Positions 1 through 9,612 of a stretch of 58,555 nt of DNA are shown piece by piece. The notes beneath the pieces are model-generated. The model saw nothing but the letters and a program-made list of their open reading frames with translations, made no database searches and had not been told where the DNA came from. A program made the translations under genes and the position numbers. The DNA comes from Candidatus Izemoplasma sp. (GTDB lineage: Bacteria > Bacillota_I > Bacilli_A > Izemoplasmatales > Izemoplasmataceae), in assembly GCA_007131405.1 (NCBI GenBank), contig SLQR01000032.1, forward strand, positions 1-58,555, given 5' to 3'. Positions within the stretch are counted from its first letter, which is position 1. Every line of letters starts with the position of its first letter.

Positions 1-1
1 A

Positions 2-607
2 ACTATCATCGAAACTGATGGTACCGTACATGTTCCAGAAAATCCTACAATGGTAACATTAACTGCCGTTATTACCGATGGAAATGGACTAGAAGTTACC
101 ATAGTCTATGAAGTTGAAGTTGCAGCACCAGCTACAATTGCTTACGAAACTGGTTTTGAAGATGCTACCGCAAAAGGTTCATATGCAAATGGAATTATGA
201 CATCTGATGGCGTTGACTGGGAATTAGAAGAAGCCCTGCGTGGTAATTTAGCAGATGACAAAACTGTAGGCGATTGGGCCATTCGTGGTCGATCACCAGG
301 CTTCGCTAGAATTCTTGATGAATTTGAAGGATTAGAAACTATTGAGTTCATGTTTGCACATTATGGTTCTTTATCTGCTGGTGAACTATCAGTTGAAATT
401 TCAGTTGATGGCGGAGTTAACTGGATTACAGTTTGGACCATGCCAGAAGGTACTTATGCAGATTTAACGTTAGTAGTGATTGAACTAGACTATGATGCGT
501 TAGGCGTAGAAGTCACTGATCAATTTATGGTTCAATGGGTATTTGGTGGACCAACTGGAAACACTACTCGCATGAACATTGATGAAGTAAAACTTTATAC
601 TTGGTAA
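2..607 (+). CDS. C-terminal part of a large secreted/surface protein (Ig-like domain followed by a beta-sandwich domain), truncated by window start
   Basis: The frame of ORF 50..607 is open upstream to base 2 (TIIETDGTVHVPENPTMVTLTAVITDGNG...). Ig-like VTLTAVITDGNGLEVTIVYEVEVAAP, then a GFED...G..W/IRGR region typical of extracellular beta-sandwich domains. Confidence 0.7.
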   Translation, partial: TIIETDGTVHVPENPTMVTLTAVITDGNGLEVTIVYEVEVAAPATIAYETGFEDATAKGSYANGIMTSDGVDWELEEALRGNLADDKTVGDWAIRGRSPGFARILDEFEGLETIEFMFAHYGSLSAGELSVEISVDGGVNWITVWTMPEGTYADLTLVVIELDYDALGVEVTDQFMVQWVFGGPTGNTTRMNIDEVKLYTW

Positions 608-641
608 CTGACAAAAAAGATATATCTTTCATTTTAATATT

Positions 642-676
642 AAACACCCTAGCCATTTGGCTAGGGTGTTTTTTTG
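642..676. terminator. Bidirectional intrinsic terminator
   Basis: AAACACCCTAGCC-atttg-type loop-GGCTAGGGTGTTTTTTT between convergent genes. Confidence 0.85.
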
Positions 677-680
677 TGGT

Positions 681-2471
681 TTACACAAAGAATAAGAATA
701 AGTTTAAGGCAATGAGAAGAAGTAGAATTAAGAACTTTAGGTTTACTTTAAAAGCATTGCGTCTGTGCATGCTTTTCACAACTTCGATGGTGGTGTCGTC
801 GTAATTTCTGATGTAGGTACTGCGTTTGATTGGATTTGCTTTAAAGAGTGTATAGGTGAAGTAACCAATGACAAGACCTAGTAAGACACTTAACGATTGA
901 TAGATGTAAAGAGTATAAAACCAAGCTATAATGCTGATTTCACTTAAGTATTCGTGATAGACATTATACAAAGTGAACGGGATGATAAGCGCAAATAGCA
1001 CGGCAATAACACGTTGGTTGATCGTTAACATCGATTGTTTACGCAAGAAGCGTCCTAAGATACGTTCGAAGCGTCTTTCAAGTGGGAAAAGCATGTCATC
1101 AATTTGGCTTTCATTGCTTAAGTCAATGATTTGTGTGAAGCTTTGTTTCTGGAATTTATAGTGTACGTCGAGTTGGGGTTTGACGAGATACGCGTATTCA
1201 TATGAGAAATCTTTTTTGATCTTCTTGGCCCGTTTTGGTTTTTGGAAGTGTTGACTGATGCGTTTTTCGATTAAGGCTTTGAGGTTGTCTTGATGGGGTG
1301 GTTTTTCAAACTCAAAGACGTATTGCTCGTTGCCTAAAGCCCGCATCAGTTCGCTTAAGGAATCAAAGCGCATGTATTTGAGTAAGGTATGTTCCATGTC
1401 GTCTTTCTCAAGCGTCACGTCACGGTCTTCCCAGGTTTTAATCTTTTTAATTTTACGAATCGTACGCGGGACTTTAACGGATCCAGTTTTTTTAAAGCCT
1501 TTGCGAACGGTTTGTTTTTTTACAACTTCTTTTTCTTCAATTTCTTTTTCGATTTTACGCTCTTTGTAGGTAATGTTTGCGTGGTAGTTATAAATCGTTT
1601 CAAGCTCAAACTTGACGGTAATATCAAAGGTATCTAAGGTGACGGTTTTGGAGAAGGTTTCATCAATCGCAAGGCTGGTTTTCATACGGCTTAAGGTTTT
1701 TTCTAAATACTGCTTAACCGGGTGGTAGTTCTTTGGTAAATACACACCTTGTTCATGGATAAACTCCGTGCCTTCTAAAATGCCATTGCCTTCAATAATA
1801 TAGCGTAAGAACTCGCGGGCTTTATGGGGTTCTTTCATTTTAAAGCCTGGGTATTTGTTTTCTTGTGGGGCGTATAGATAATAAAGTTCTTTTGCCGCAT
1901 TCACATCGGCGGTCGCGGCGTAATAACTCTCTAAAAAATCAAGGGCTTTGGGGTAGTCTTTGTATTTGGCGTCTGTTAAATACATGAGCCCTAAATAATA
2001 CTTTGCTTTAACGAGCCCAAAATCGATGGCCTCTTTTAAAAACGTATGCGCTTCAGTGCTGTTTTTAAAGACGCTTTGATCAAAGACACTAAGCAGGGGT
2101 TCGAGTGCATCGTACTTATCGTATTGGTAATAGCCGTAAAACATCTTAGCGGCTTCTTTTTTGTTTTCTAAATGTGGGTCGTAACTGCCTTTATAGATGG
2201 AACCAAGCGGTTTATAAGCAAGATCGTATTTGCGTTTGATGGCTTTTGTGAACGAATTGAGCGCAATGGTATAATCTTCTTGTTCAAGTTTAATGAGGCC
2301 AAGTTGATAAAGGGCTTCAGGGTGATTTTTTTTAGCGGCATGTTTAAACCACTTTTCCGCGTCGTGATTGTCTTGGGGGACATCATTGCCTTCCAAAAAA
2401 CGCATCCCGAGTTCAAACTGCGCTTCTTTTTTGCCTTTGCTTGCTTTGTGTTTTAATTCGTTTAAGTCCAT
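681..2471 (-). CDS. Sel1/TPR-repeat protein with C-terminal transmembrane helices
   Basis: Sel1-like repeats (EAQFELGMRFLEGNDVPQDNHDAEKWFKHAAKKNHPEALYQLG); two hydrophobic segments near the C-terminus. Confidence 0.8.
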   Translation of the reverse strand: MDLNELKHKASKGKKEAQFELGMRFLEGNDVPQDNHDAEKWFKHAAKKNHPEALYQLGLIKLEQEDYTIALNSFTKAIKRKYDLAYKPLGSIYKGSYDPHLENKKEAAKMFYGYYQYDKYDALEPLLSVFDQSVFKNSTEAHTFLKEAIDFGLVKAKYYLGLMYLTDAKYKDYPKALDFLESYYAATADVNAAKELYYLYAPQENKYPGFKMKEPHKAREFLRYIIEGNGILEGTEFIHEQGVYLPKNYHPVKQYLEKTLSRMKTSLAIDETFSKTVTLDTFDITVKFELETIYNYHANITYKERKIEKEIEEKEVVKKQTVRKGFKKTGSVKVPRTIRKIKKIKTWEDRDVTLEKDDMEHTLLKYMRFDSLSELMRALGNEQYVFEFEKPPHQDNLKALIEKRISQHFQKPKRAKKIKKDFSYEYAYLVKPQLDVHYKFQKQSFTQIIDLSNESQIDDMLFPLERRFERILGRFLRKQSMLTINQRVIAVLFALIIPFTLYNVYHEYLSEISIIAWFYTLYIYQSLSVLLGLVIGYFTYTLFKANPIKRSTYIRNYDDTTIEVVKSMHRRNAFKVNLKFLILLLLIALNLFLFFV

Positions 2472-2591
2472 CTTCTCACCCCCAGAAACTACTCATATTT
2501 TACCTTAAAAGCGCAACTTTAACAATGTATCCGAATAAAATAGACCAAAAAGTCTTGAAATTTGATATAGTATAAGTAAGGAGATGATTAG

Positions 2592-3035
2592 ATGAATCGT
2601 TTAAACCTCATAACACTCGGTGTTAAAGACATGAAAAGAAGTCTCGCTTTTTACAAAGGCTTGGGGTTTAAAACCCCTGCAGAACTCGATGATTCCCCTG
2701 ACATTGTGTTTTTTCGAAACGATGGAACCAAATTAGCGCTTTACCCACTTGATGCCTTAGCGGTCGATATTAGCCTTGAAAACCCACCAAAGAAATCAAA
2801 AGGATTTAGTGGCATGACGATTGCCTATAACTGCAAAGAAAAAGACGAAGTTGATCGAACATTAAAGCTTGCGGAAAAATTGGGCGGGAAAATTATCAAA
2901 CCCGCTGAACAAGTCTTCTGGGGTGGATACAGTGGCTATTTTGAAGATTTAGATGGTTATATTTTTGAAGTCGCTTATAGCGATACCTTCACCTTTGACA
3001 AACAGAATATGCTTGTATTTGATGAGAAAAACTAA
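2592..3035 (+). CDS. VOC (glyoxalase/bleomycin resistance) family protein
   Basis: LITLGVKDMKRSLAFYKGLGF ... GGYSGYFEDLDGYIFEVAYSD, typical VOC fold motifs. Confidence 0.85.
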   Translation: MNRLNLITLGVKDMKRSLAFYKGLGFKTPAELDDSPDIVFFRNDGTKLALYPLDALAVDISLENPPKKSKGFSGMTIAYNCKEKDEVDRTLKLAEKLGGKIIKPAEQVFWGGYSGYFEDLDGYIFEVAYSDTFTFDKQNMLVFDEKN

Positions 3036-3048
3036 AAAATGACCACAC

Positions 3049-3077
3049 AAAAGGGTGCTGAATGCACCCTTTTTTTG
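3049..3077. terminator. Intrinsic terminator
   Basis: AAAAGGGTGC-tgaat-GCACCCTTTTTTT. Confidence 0.85.
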
Positions 3078-3084
3078 TTTGTAA

Positions 3085-3636
3085 TTATGCGTCGTGGATA
3101 ATGATGCTTCCGCAGGCATAATCAACGGTGATTAACGCATCAAGGTGTTCCGCTAAAGAAGGCGTATCAATGACAATTTTCTCGTACACACTGCGTAAGG
3201 CATGAATACGCTGTTTAAACCCACGGCTTACAAGGTAGTGCGACACATTATCATCCACGGAACCACTTGCTAAAACATCTAAATTTTTCTCGAGGGTATT
3301 GACGGGGAGTACATCATCAATGGCCCAGTAACTAAATCCGTTGTTCGCATCCAAATCGAAAAATGTAGGAAAGAATGAATGTCGAAAATTCACTTCGAGC
3401 AACAAAGTCTTATACCCAGCACGAGCATAACTTTTTGCTAAACTCACAGCCATCAACGTTTTGTTCATGCTGCGTGAAACACTCATCACATTCACGGTTT
3501 GCAACGTGGGATTTAATGATGAATGATCAATGGCATCTTCTAAGGCACTATCTCGACGCGTTAGATTCTCATGCGTCATAATATGGTATTTCGGTTTGCT
3601 TGTACATGATCTTGACAAGGGTTGCATTATAATCAT
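3085..3636 (-). CDS. CpsD/BY-kinase-like (ParA/MinD superfamily) P-loop protein with degenerate nucleotide-binding motifs
   Basis: SVSRSMNKTLMAVSLAKSYARAGYKTLLLEVNFRHSFFPTFFDLDANNGFSYWA...VLASGSVDDN...EKIVIDTPSL aligns with the CpsD layout; Walker A and A' deviate. Confidence 0.6.
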   Translation of the reverse strand: MIIMQPLSRSCTSKPKYHIMTHENLTRRDSALEDAIDHSSLNPTLQTVNVMSVSRSMNKTLMAVSLAKSYARAGYKTLLLEVNFRHSFFPTFFDLDANNGFSYWAIDDVLPVNTLEKNLDVLASGSVDDNVSHYLVSRGFKQRIHALRSVYEKIVIDTPSLAEHLDALITVDYACGSIIIHDA

Positions 3637-3714
3637 CCTTCCTGCTTATTGAGTATACGGCGAAAAAGACGATTTTATTGGTGTTTTCTGCATTTTTCTT
3701 ACTTTTTTCAAAAG

Positions 3715-3760
3715 AAAAGGATAAAGCGTTAAGCAAAACAGCTTAAGTTTTATCCTTTAT
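3715..3760 (-). terminator. Intrinsic terminator for the minus-strand operon
   Basis: AAAGGATAAA..TTAAGC loop GCTTAA..TTTATCCTTT nested stem; T-rich on the minus strand after the hairpin. Confidence 0.6.
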
Positions 3761-3765
3761 TGTCT

Positions 3766-4857
3766 TTAATTTTTTTTTACTGTATTTCTGCCAGACTCTT
3801 TTGCGTCGTATAAAGCAAGGTCCGCTTGTTTATAACTTTCTTTAAACCCATCCTTCGCTTCATGATCGAGTTTCGTGACGCCAATACTGACGGTGATTTT
3901 AAGGGCATGGTTGTCGTGACTAAACGTTGTTTCTTGAACCATTTGACGAATCCGTTTCGCTAAGATAACGGCCCCATCAACTTCAGTATGTGACAGCAAA
4001 ATCATAAACTCTTCCCCACCCCAGCGACAAACCGTGTCCGATTCACGCACACTGGATTTAAAGATTTTACCAAGGCCATTTAAAATCAAGTCACCTGCGT
4101 CATGCCCGTAGGTATCGTTCACTTCTTTAAAGTGATCGATATCAATCAGCAACAAACTCGCGATTTGATTATAGCGTTTATTAATGGCGATTTCATATAG
4201 AACTTGACGCTGAAAGTGACGGCGATTTGGCAATTCAGTTAATGGGTCAATGGTCGATAGAATTTGGAGTTCTTTATTTTTAGCTTTGAGCGTTTCTTGG
4301 TAAGTAATTTCTTTGATTAAGTGATGGTAAAAGTGACGCGAACTAAACAAAACACCCGCAAAAATAATCGACCCATTGATGAGATGCGTCAGCAAGATGT
4401 CTTGGCTTTCTTGAAACACACTGACCCCTACAACAAATACCACAAACGGCATAGCAAAGATAAAGAAACTGCGCGATGGTTTTAAATAAAGCAACAACCC
4501 AAACGCAAGTAAGTGGACACTAAAAAGCGTAATATGGCCGTGCGTTAGTTGATCAAAAAACGCAATGACTGCCGAAAACATTAGCACAATCAACGTAGCA
4601 AGCAGTGGCAAACGGTGTAAAAAAGAATTGCGTTTAATCGGTTTGTTTCTGCCTAAAAAGAGCAGCAAAAAAATCGTGACACTAAAAAGCGCTAACAAAC
4701 TATGAAGGGCGTAAGACACCACCACAAGTTCATGAACCTCATCAAATAAACGCACACGCTCTACATAAAGCAAAAACGCCGATTCAATCACAAACACCGC
4801 CAGCATTAAGTACCGTAAACGACGAAGGTTTAACGTCGTAATGGTTGCTTCAATCAT
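3766..4857 (-). CDS. Membrane-anchored diguanylate cyclase (GGDEF)
   Basis: DPLTELPNRRHF, LIDIDHFKEVNDTYGHDAGDLIL, CRWGGEEFMILL (GGEEF), ITVSIGV; N-terminal TM helices. Confidence 0.92.
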   Translation of the reverse strand: MIEATITTLNLRRLRYLMLAVFVIESAFLLYVERVRLFDEVHELVVVSYALHSLLALFSVTIFLLLFLGRNKPIKRNSFLHRLPLLATLIVLMFSAVIAFFDQLTHGHITLFSVHLLAFGLLLYLKPSRSFFIFAMPFVVFVVGVSVFQESQDILLTHLINGSIIFAGVLFSSRHFYHHLIKEITYQETLKAKNKELQILSTIDPLTELPNRRHFQRQVLYEIAINKRYNQIASLLLIDIDHFKEVNDTYGHDAGDLILNGLGKIFKSSVRESDTVCRWGGEEFMILLSHTEVDGAVILAKRIRQMVQETTFSHDNHALKITVSIGVTKLDHEAKDGFKESYKQADLALYDAKESGRNTVKKN

Positions 4858-6089
4858 AGCACATCAATGAACGCGATGCGTTCACTTACTGGTGGGTGTG
4901 AATAATGAATAAAGACATAAAGCGGATGCGGGGTGAGTTGAGAAAAGTTTTCACGACTTAAAATTTTAAGTGCCGCAATCATCGCAACATGATCAAATTC
5001 TTTAGCGGCAAACGCATCGGCCTTATGTTCTGCTTGACGGGATAAAGTGTTACTGATGAGCCCAATGATAAGCCCGATTGGTGAAACCACAAAACTAAAA
5101 ATCAAAAGCATAAACCCAAAGTGAATCGCTTCAAGCCCAAGCGCATTCGCGAATAATTCAATCGATATAAAGGCATAAAGCAGCGTCAACATCACCGCAA
5201 GATTTAGCATCGTAAAGAAGATGTTTTTCAGCACATCTTTGTGCTTTGCGTGTGCAATCTCATGGGCAAGCACGGCTAAGATCGCATCGTCATCCATTTT
5301 ATCGAGTAATGTATCAAATAAGACAACATTTTTAAACCGACCAAAACCGGAAAAAAAGGCATTAAGTTTACTCGAACGGCGTGAAGCATCCATCACATGA
5401 ATTTTTTTGATTTGGTAGTTTTGTTTCTCAGCAAAGGTTTCGATACGCGCTTTAAGTTCATTATCTTCAAGCGGTGTGAGCTTATTAAACAAAGGCACCC
5501 AAATCGTTGTATACGTTATGTTTATAAACAAGAAAACGATTAAGATGGCAATGAATGCATACAGAATAAAGAGTTGGCCAGTATTGACATAAATCCACGT
5601 TAATAGTGAAATGAGACCAGCACCAAATACTAAGATAAGCACGAACGCCTTGATGCTGTCGGATACAAAGGTTTTCTTTGTGGTTTTGTTAAAGTCGTAA
5701 CGCTCTTCAATTGAGAATGTCTCATAATAGCGAAACGGCAACTTGTAAAGAAAACTAAGGACAATCAAAACCCCAATAAAAAGAAGTGTCTCTAAGTAAG
5801 GGTTTGCGTTTCCAACCTCTCGACTCCACTCAGCTAAAGCCACAAAGCCACCACTAAGTAACATCACAAGAATAAACACAAAACGCGGAATCTCAATGAG
5901 CTTGGATAAACGATATTTTTCTTTCGAATAATCAAGCCACTTTGCGTAGTCATCTTCGTCATACACATCCTTGACATTGTTTGGAATCTTATCGTAACGC
6001 GATTTGTTGTTTAAATGTGAAGCGTAAAGCGTAAAAAGTTCTGTCCCAATAATCAGTGCAATAATGACATAAAAAACAGTTGTTTCCAT
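4854..6089 (-). CDS. M48 family metallopeptidase (Ste24/CAAX prenyl protease-like)
   Basis: AVLAHEIAHAKHKD (HExxH), multi-TM; SRQAEHKADAFAAKEF. Confidence 0.9.
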   Translation of the reverse strand: METTVFYVIIALIIGTELFTLYASHLNNKSRYDKIPNNVKDVYDEDDYAKWLDYSKEKYRLSKLIEIPRFVFILVMLLSGGFVALAEWSREVGNANPYLETLLFIGVLIVLSFLYKLPFRYYETFSIEERYDFNKTTKKTFVSDSIKAFVLILVFGAGLISLLTWIYVNTGQLFILYAFIAILIVFLFINITYTTIWVPLFNKLTPLEDNELKARIETFAEKQNYQIKKIHVMDASRRSSKLNAFFSGFGRFKNVVLFDTLLDKMDDDAILAVLAHEIAHAKHKDVLKNIFFTMLNLAVMLTLLYAFISIELFANALGLEAIHFGFMLLIFSFVVSPIGLIIGLISNTLSRQAEHKADAFAAKEFDHVAMIAALKILSRENFSQLTPHPLYVFIHYSHPPVSERIAFIDVL

Positions 6090-6110
6090 GAATACCCTCC
6101 TGTAAATTCT

Positions 6111-6344
6111 TTATTTTTTATCTTCTTTCCAATAAAAACCAAAAATTTTAATAAACATATAACCTAAAGTAACCACAAAAACAATACGGAGAACCCATAT
6201 TATATCTCTAAAAAATGAAGTAAAATAAACCGCAAACAAGGCACCAAAGACAATGCAGAGTATCTTTAATACGCCAATGTCAAACACATCAAACTGTTTG
6301 GTCACATGGGTTATCTTTTCAAAAAGTAATTTCACTTTAATCAC
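6111..6344 (-). CDS. Small membrane protein of unknown function
   Basis: 77-aa ORF with hydrophobic core; SD-like GAGGTG immediately upstream; the start may be an internal GTG 9 nt downstream. Confidence 0.5.
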   Translation of the reverse strand: MIKVKLLFEKITHVTKQFDVFDIGVLKILCIVFGALFAVYFTSFFRDIIWVLRIVFVVTLGYMFIKIFGFYWKEDKK

Positions 6345-6359
6345 CTCACTTATAAGTAT

Positions 6360-6395
6360 AACGCAAAAGAAAAAGATTGCCTAGTAGACAATCTT
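6360..6395 (-). terminator. Intrinsic terminator (minus strand)
   Basis: Minus strand AAGATTG-loop-CAATCTTTTTCTTTT after the rhomboid gene. Confidence 0.7.
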
Positions 6396-6399
6396 ACTT

Positions 6400-7152
6400 T
6401 TACCACACTCTTCGGTCATCATCATCGTCATCATCAACGACGTCAATGTAATCAAACGGATCATCATCATTCAGGGTGCGTTTCCGCTCATGCGCATAGG
6501 GGTCGTATGGATCGTTAAAGCCTTTGCCTTGACCAGGGAAATAACGTTCCGGACGAAGCATCGCCGTCAACACAAAGCCCATGAAAAGCCCACCAAAGTG
6601 CGCGGAGTTGCTGATGTTTCCAACCAATAAGGTAAAAATAACGTTAATCAAAATCAACCCACGAATACTTGAAATGTCGCGTGGTGAAAACCAACTTTGC
6701 TTATAGAGTGTCAAGAAAAGCAAAGCCCCTAATACCCCATAAATGGCACCACTTGCGCCAACCCCAAGCGACACTTCTTGGCGAATGTGAATATCATAAA
6801 GATAGGTAATCAAACTTGCCCCAATCCCTGAGACAAAAAAGATAATCGCAAACTTAGCACTCCCAATTAAGCGTTCAAGTGCTGCGCTAATAATAAAGAG
6901 ACCAAACATCACATTAAAAATAAAGTGCATTAAGTCCCCGTGCAAAAACATGACCGTGAAAAAGCGCCAATAATCGCCTTCAACATACACATGCCACGTT
7001 GAAAGTGCTCCAAGGCGTATAAAGTTCTCTGTGGTAAACCCACCGGTCACAATCGTCACAAAAAACATCACCGTCACAGCCACAATCATCCCGAATGTGA
7101 CGGGTGTTGTTCGTATAATGTTTTGTAAACCTGAACGTTGTTCAAAAATCAT
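6400..7152 (-). CDS. Rhomboid family intramembrane serine protease with acidic C-terminal tail
   Basis: GVGASGAIYGVLGALL (GxSG), HFIFNVMFGLFIISAALERLIG, SAHFGGLFMGF; tail DDDDPFDYIDVVDDDDDDDRRVW. Confidence 0.93.
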   Translation of the reverse strand: MIFEQRSGLQNIIRTTPVTFGMIVAVTVMFFVTIVTGGFTTENFIRLGALSTWHVYVEGDYWRFFTVMFLHGDLMHFIFNVMFGLFIISAALERLIGSAKFAIIFFVSGIGASLITYLYDIHIRQEVSLGVGASGAIYGVLGALLFLTLYKQSWFSPRDISSIRGLILINVIFTLLVGNISNSAHFGGLFMGFVLTAMLRPERYFPGQGKGFNDPYDPYAHERKRTLNDDDPFDYIDVVDDDDDDDRRVW

Positions 7153-8258
7153 AGCGATGTTCCTTTCTTTGAAAAGTAGATTAACGGTACATTCATCTCA
7201 TCATCCAAACTGCCAGCGTGATGGCCTTTATGAACGACCGTATCGGTTAGTTCTAAATAATAACGGTCCGTGGCAATTGCCATGTAATCACCAAGCGATT
7301 CCTCAATTAACGCATGGCGCGTTCCAAAGCCAAAGAGTTTTTTTTCAAGCAAGGTTTCGGTTTTGTGTAAATCAAAGTATTTACCGAACCGTTCATTAAA
7401 GCGTGAAACAAACTGTTCGTGCTTATCCTCTTTAATAAAGAACGTCGTAGCACGAGGTTCATTTGCCGGTAATACCTCATAGGTTTCATTTAAGACATCA
7501 TCATCAAGGAGTTTCATCGGTTCGACATCGACTAAGCCGTGATCAGCAGTAATAAGGATGAGTGTATTGTCAGGCATCGCGTGATAAAAATCCGTGATCT
7601 GATCGTTTAAGGTTTGGACGACATTTTTGGTGGCATCACTTTTTATCCCGTTTTTATGCTGCGTCATGTCGGGGTCTATGCTATAAAAATAACTTAGGGT
7701 TTTGTCGTGGTTCGACAGATGCATAAGCAAGGCGTCAAACCCATCAGCATTTGCCCGATAACCTTGTTTATCAATCGGCCAAGGGAAAAAGTGTTTTAAC
7801 GAAAGATCATCACGTGTTTTCGCAATTCGATCAAGCACACGTTCATGCGTAAAACGGTTGCGTAAATCCTCATGAATCGCTTTACGGTGGTCATAATAAT
7901 CTTCTTGCAAAAACACGGTGTAATGGGTATTAAACGGTTTGACATACTGAAACCATCCCAAATGCCCAGTTTCATACGGCGTAAGACCGGTAAGAAGCGA
8001 TGTTGTGGCGGCTACCGTTGTGGGCGGGAAGGTTGAACGGAGTGTATCTTTATGGTGTTTCTTTAAAAGATCGTCACCTGTTAAATAAGGCAATAAATTT
8101 GTCCCAAACCCATCAAGTACCATCAAGACAACGTGATCGTAATCGTTCTTTAATTCGTTTTCAAGCATGGGTAAACTCGCGTGATGCGAAGCAAGCCCAT
8201 AATGCTTTAAAAGTGTTGCGGGAATATTTACTATCGAGTGGTTGTAATTAACCAACAT
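7149..8258 (-). CDS. Alkaline phosphatase/type I phosphodiesterase superfamily protein
   Basis: VVLMVLDGFGTNLLPYL, FPPTTVAATTSLLTGLTPYETGHLGW, ITADHGLVDV, HAGSLDDEMNVPLIYFSKKG; start at ATG 8258 with upstream AAGGTGA rather than the longest ORF start 8441. Confidence 0.85.
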   Translation of the reverse strand: MLVNYNHSIVNIPATLLKHYGLASHHASLPMLENELKNDYDHVVLMVLDGFGTNLLPYLTGDDLLKKHHKDTLRSTFPPTTVAATTSLLTGLTPYETGHLGWFQYVKPFNTHYTVFLQEDYYDHRKAIHEDLRNRFTHERVLDRIAKTRDDLSLKHFFPWPIDKQGYRANADGFDALLMHLSNHDKTLSYFYSIDPDMTQHKNGIKSDATKNVVQTLNDQITDFYHAMPDNTLILITADHGLVDVEPMKLLDDDVLNETYEVLPANEPRATTFFIKEDKHEQFVSRFNERFGKYFDLHKTETLLEKKLFGFGTRHALIEESLGDYMAIATDRYYLELTDTVVHKGHHAGSLDDEMNVPLIYFSKKGTSL

Positions 8259-8378
8259 GTAAGTCACCTTCAATCCTAACCATAGTTTATAGGGAAACGC
8301 AAACTTTTTCAAGAAATATAAACTGATTACATCGAAACAGGTAAGCCATGCTATAATTAGCGTGAAGGAGGAGATTTG

Positions 8379-9545
8379 ATGATCAATTTTATCTACCATA
8401 ATCCCACAAAAATCGTTTTTGGGAAAAATCAGATTAACCAATTAAGCACCTTATTAAAACCGTATGAAGGGAAAAACATTCTGCTTGTCTACGGAAAAGC
8501 GTCCATTAAACAACTCGGTATCTATGACGAGGTCTTAACGCACCTAAAAGAGCTAAACATCCATGTTTATGAAGAAGCCGGTGTGCGTGCGAACCCAAGC
8601 ATGGAATCCGTTTTAAGCGGAAGACGCACTTGCGTTGATAAACAAATTGACTTTATTTTAGCGGTTGGGGGTGGATCCGTCCTGGATGCGGCCAAAGCCA
8701 TTGCCTTTGCGGCCACCATCGAAGAAGACGAAGTATGGGATGTCTTCTTACGTAAAACGGATGCCAACCGTGCCATTCCACTGGGAACCATTTTAACCTT
8801 AGCCGCCACTGGATCTGAATCAAACGGCAACACCGTCATCACCAATGACGCCACCGACGAAAAACGCAGTGTCGCTTACCCGTTTATCTTTCCAACATTC
8901 TCTATTATTGATCCATCCTATACACAAAGCGTCGATCACCACTATGTGATTGCTGGGACGATTGATATTATGATGCATGTCTTTGAACAGTATTTTTCCA
9001 ACACCGAACGCACCGAAACCAGCGACTTTATGAGCACAGGCATTTTAAAAAGCGTCATGCAAAACACCGAACGTATTTTAAACGGTGAAGACGACTATGA
9101 AACCCGCGCCAATATATCCTGGGCGGCCACACTTGGATTAAACTGGTTGTTGCAACAAGGAAAAATCGGGGACTGGGCTACGCACCGCTTATCGTACCCG
9201 ATTACCCAACACTATGGCATCACCCACGGCTATGCCTTAACGACCATCTTTATCGCCTGGATGCGCATTACGTTAAAACACAACCCAGACACGATGACCC
9301 GACGCCTTGGCTTTTTAGGTCAAGAACTCTTTGGCTCAAGTGACCCAAATCTTACCATCAAACTCATTCGTGAACGCTTTAGATCTTGGGGAGCACCAAC
9401 CTCATTTAAAGAAGCAGGGATTGACTTAGATGAACACGCCATCGACAAACTTGTCGATAATGCGTTAGCACTTGGCCATGTTGGCACCGTCGTATCCATC
9501 GATAAAGTTATCGCCAAAGAACTTTTTATGAAAGCCCTTAAGTAA
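8379..9545 (+). CDS. Iron-containing alcohol dehydrogenase (butanol dehydrogenase-like)
   Basis: PTKIVFGKNQI, ILAVGGGSVLDAAKAIA, H-containing HVFEQYFSN/THRLSYPITQHYGITHGYAL; AAGGAGGAG before ATG 8379. Confidence 0.92.
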   Translation: MINFIYHNPTKIVFGKNQINQLSTLLKPYEGKNILLVYGKASIKQLGIYDEVLTHLKELNIHVYEEAGVRANPSMESVLSGRRTCVDKQIDFILAVGGGSVLDAAKAIAFAATIEEDEVWDVFLRKTDANRAIPLGTILTLAATGSESNGNTVITNDATDEKRSVAYPFIFPTFSIIDPSYTQSVDHHYVIAGTIDIMMHVFEQYFSNTERTETSDFMSTGILKSVMQNTERILNGEDDYETRANISWAATLGLNWLLQQGKIGDWATHRLSYPITQHYGITHGYALTTIFIAWMRITLKHNPDTMTRRLGFLGQELFGSSDPNLTIKLIRERFRSWGAPTSFKEAGIDLDEHAIDKLVDNALALGHVGTVVSIDKVIAKELFMKALK

Positions 9546-9612
9546 GACTTTAATTGTATATATTTTTGCAATATGTTAAACTAAACATAGATAGAAGTAG
9601 GAGGGAAAATGT

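Noticed and set aside
601-804. 67-aa + ORF
   Set aside because: Runs through the terminator and antisense to the 3' end of the Sel1 gene.
6411-6450. Short CATCATCATCGTCATCATC repeat as a non-coding tandem repeat
   Set aside because: It encodes the Asp run of the rhomboid C-terminal tail.
8259-8441. N-terminal extension of the 7149..8441 ORF
   Set aside because: Overlaps the divergent alcohol dehydrogenase start; ATG 8258 has a good SD and the conserved domain begins shortly after.
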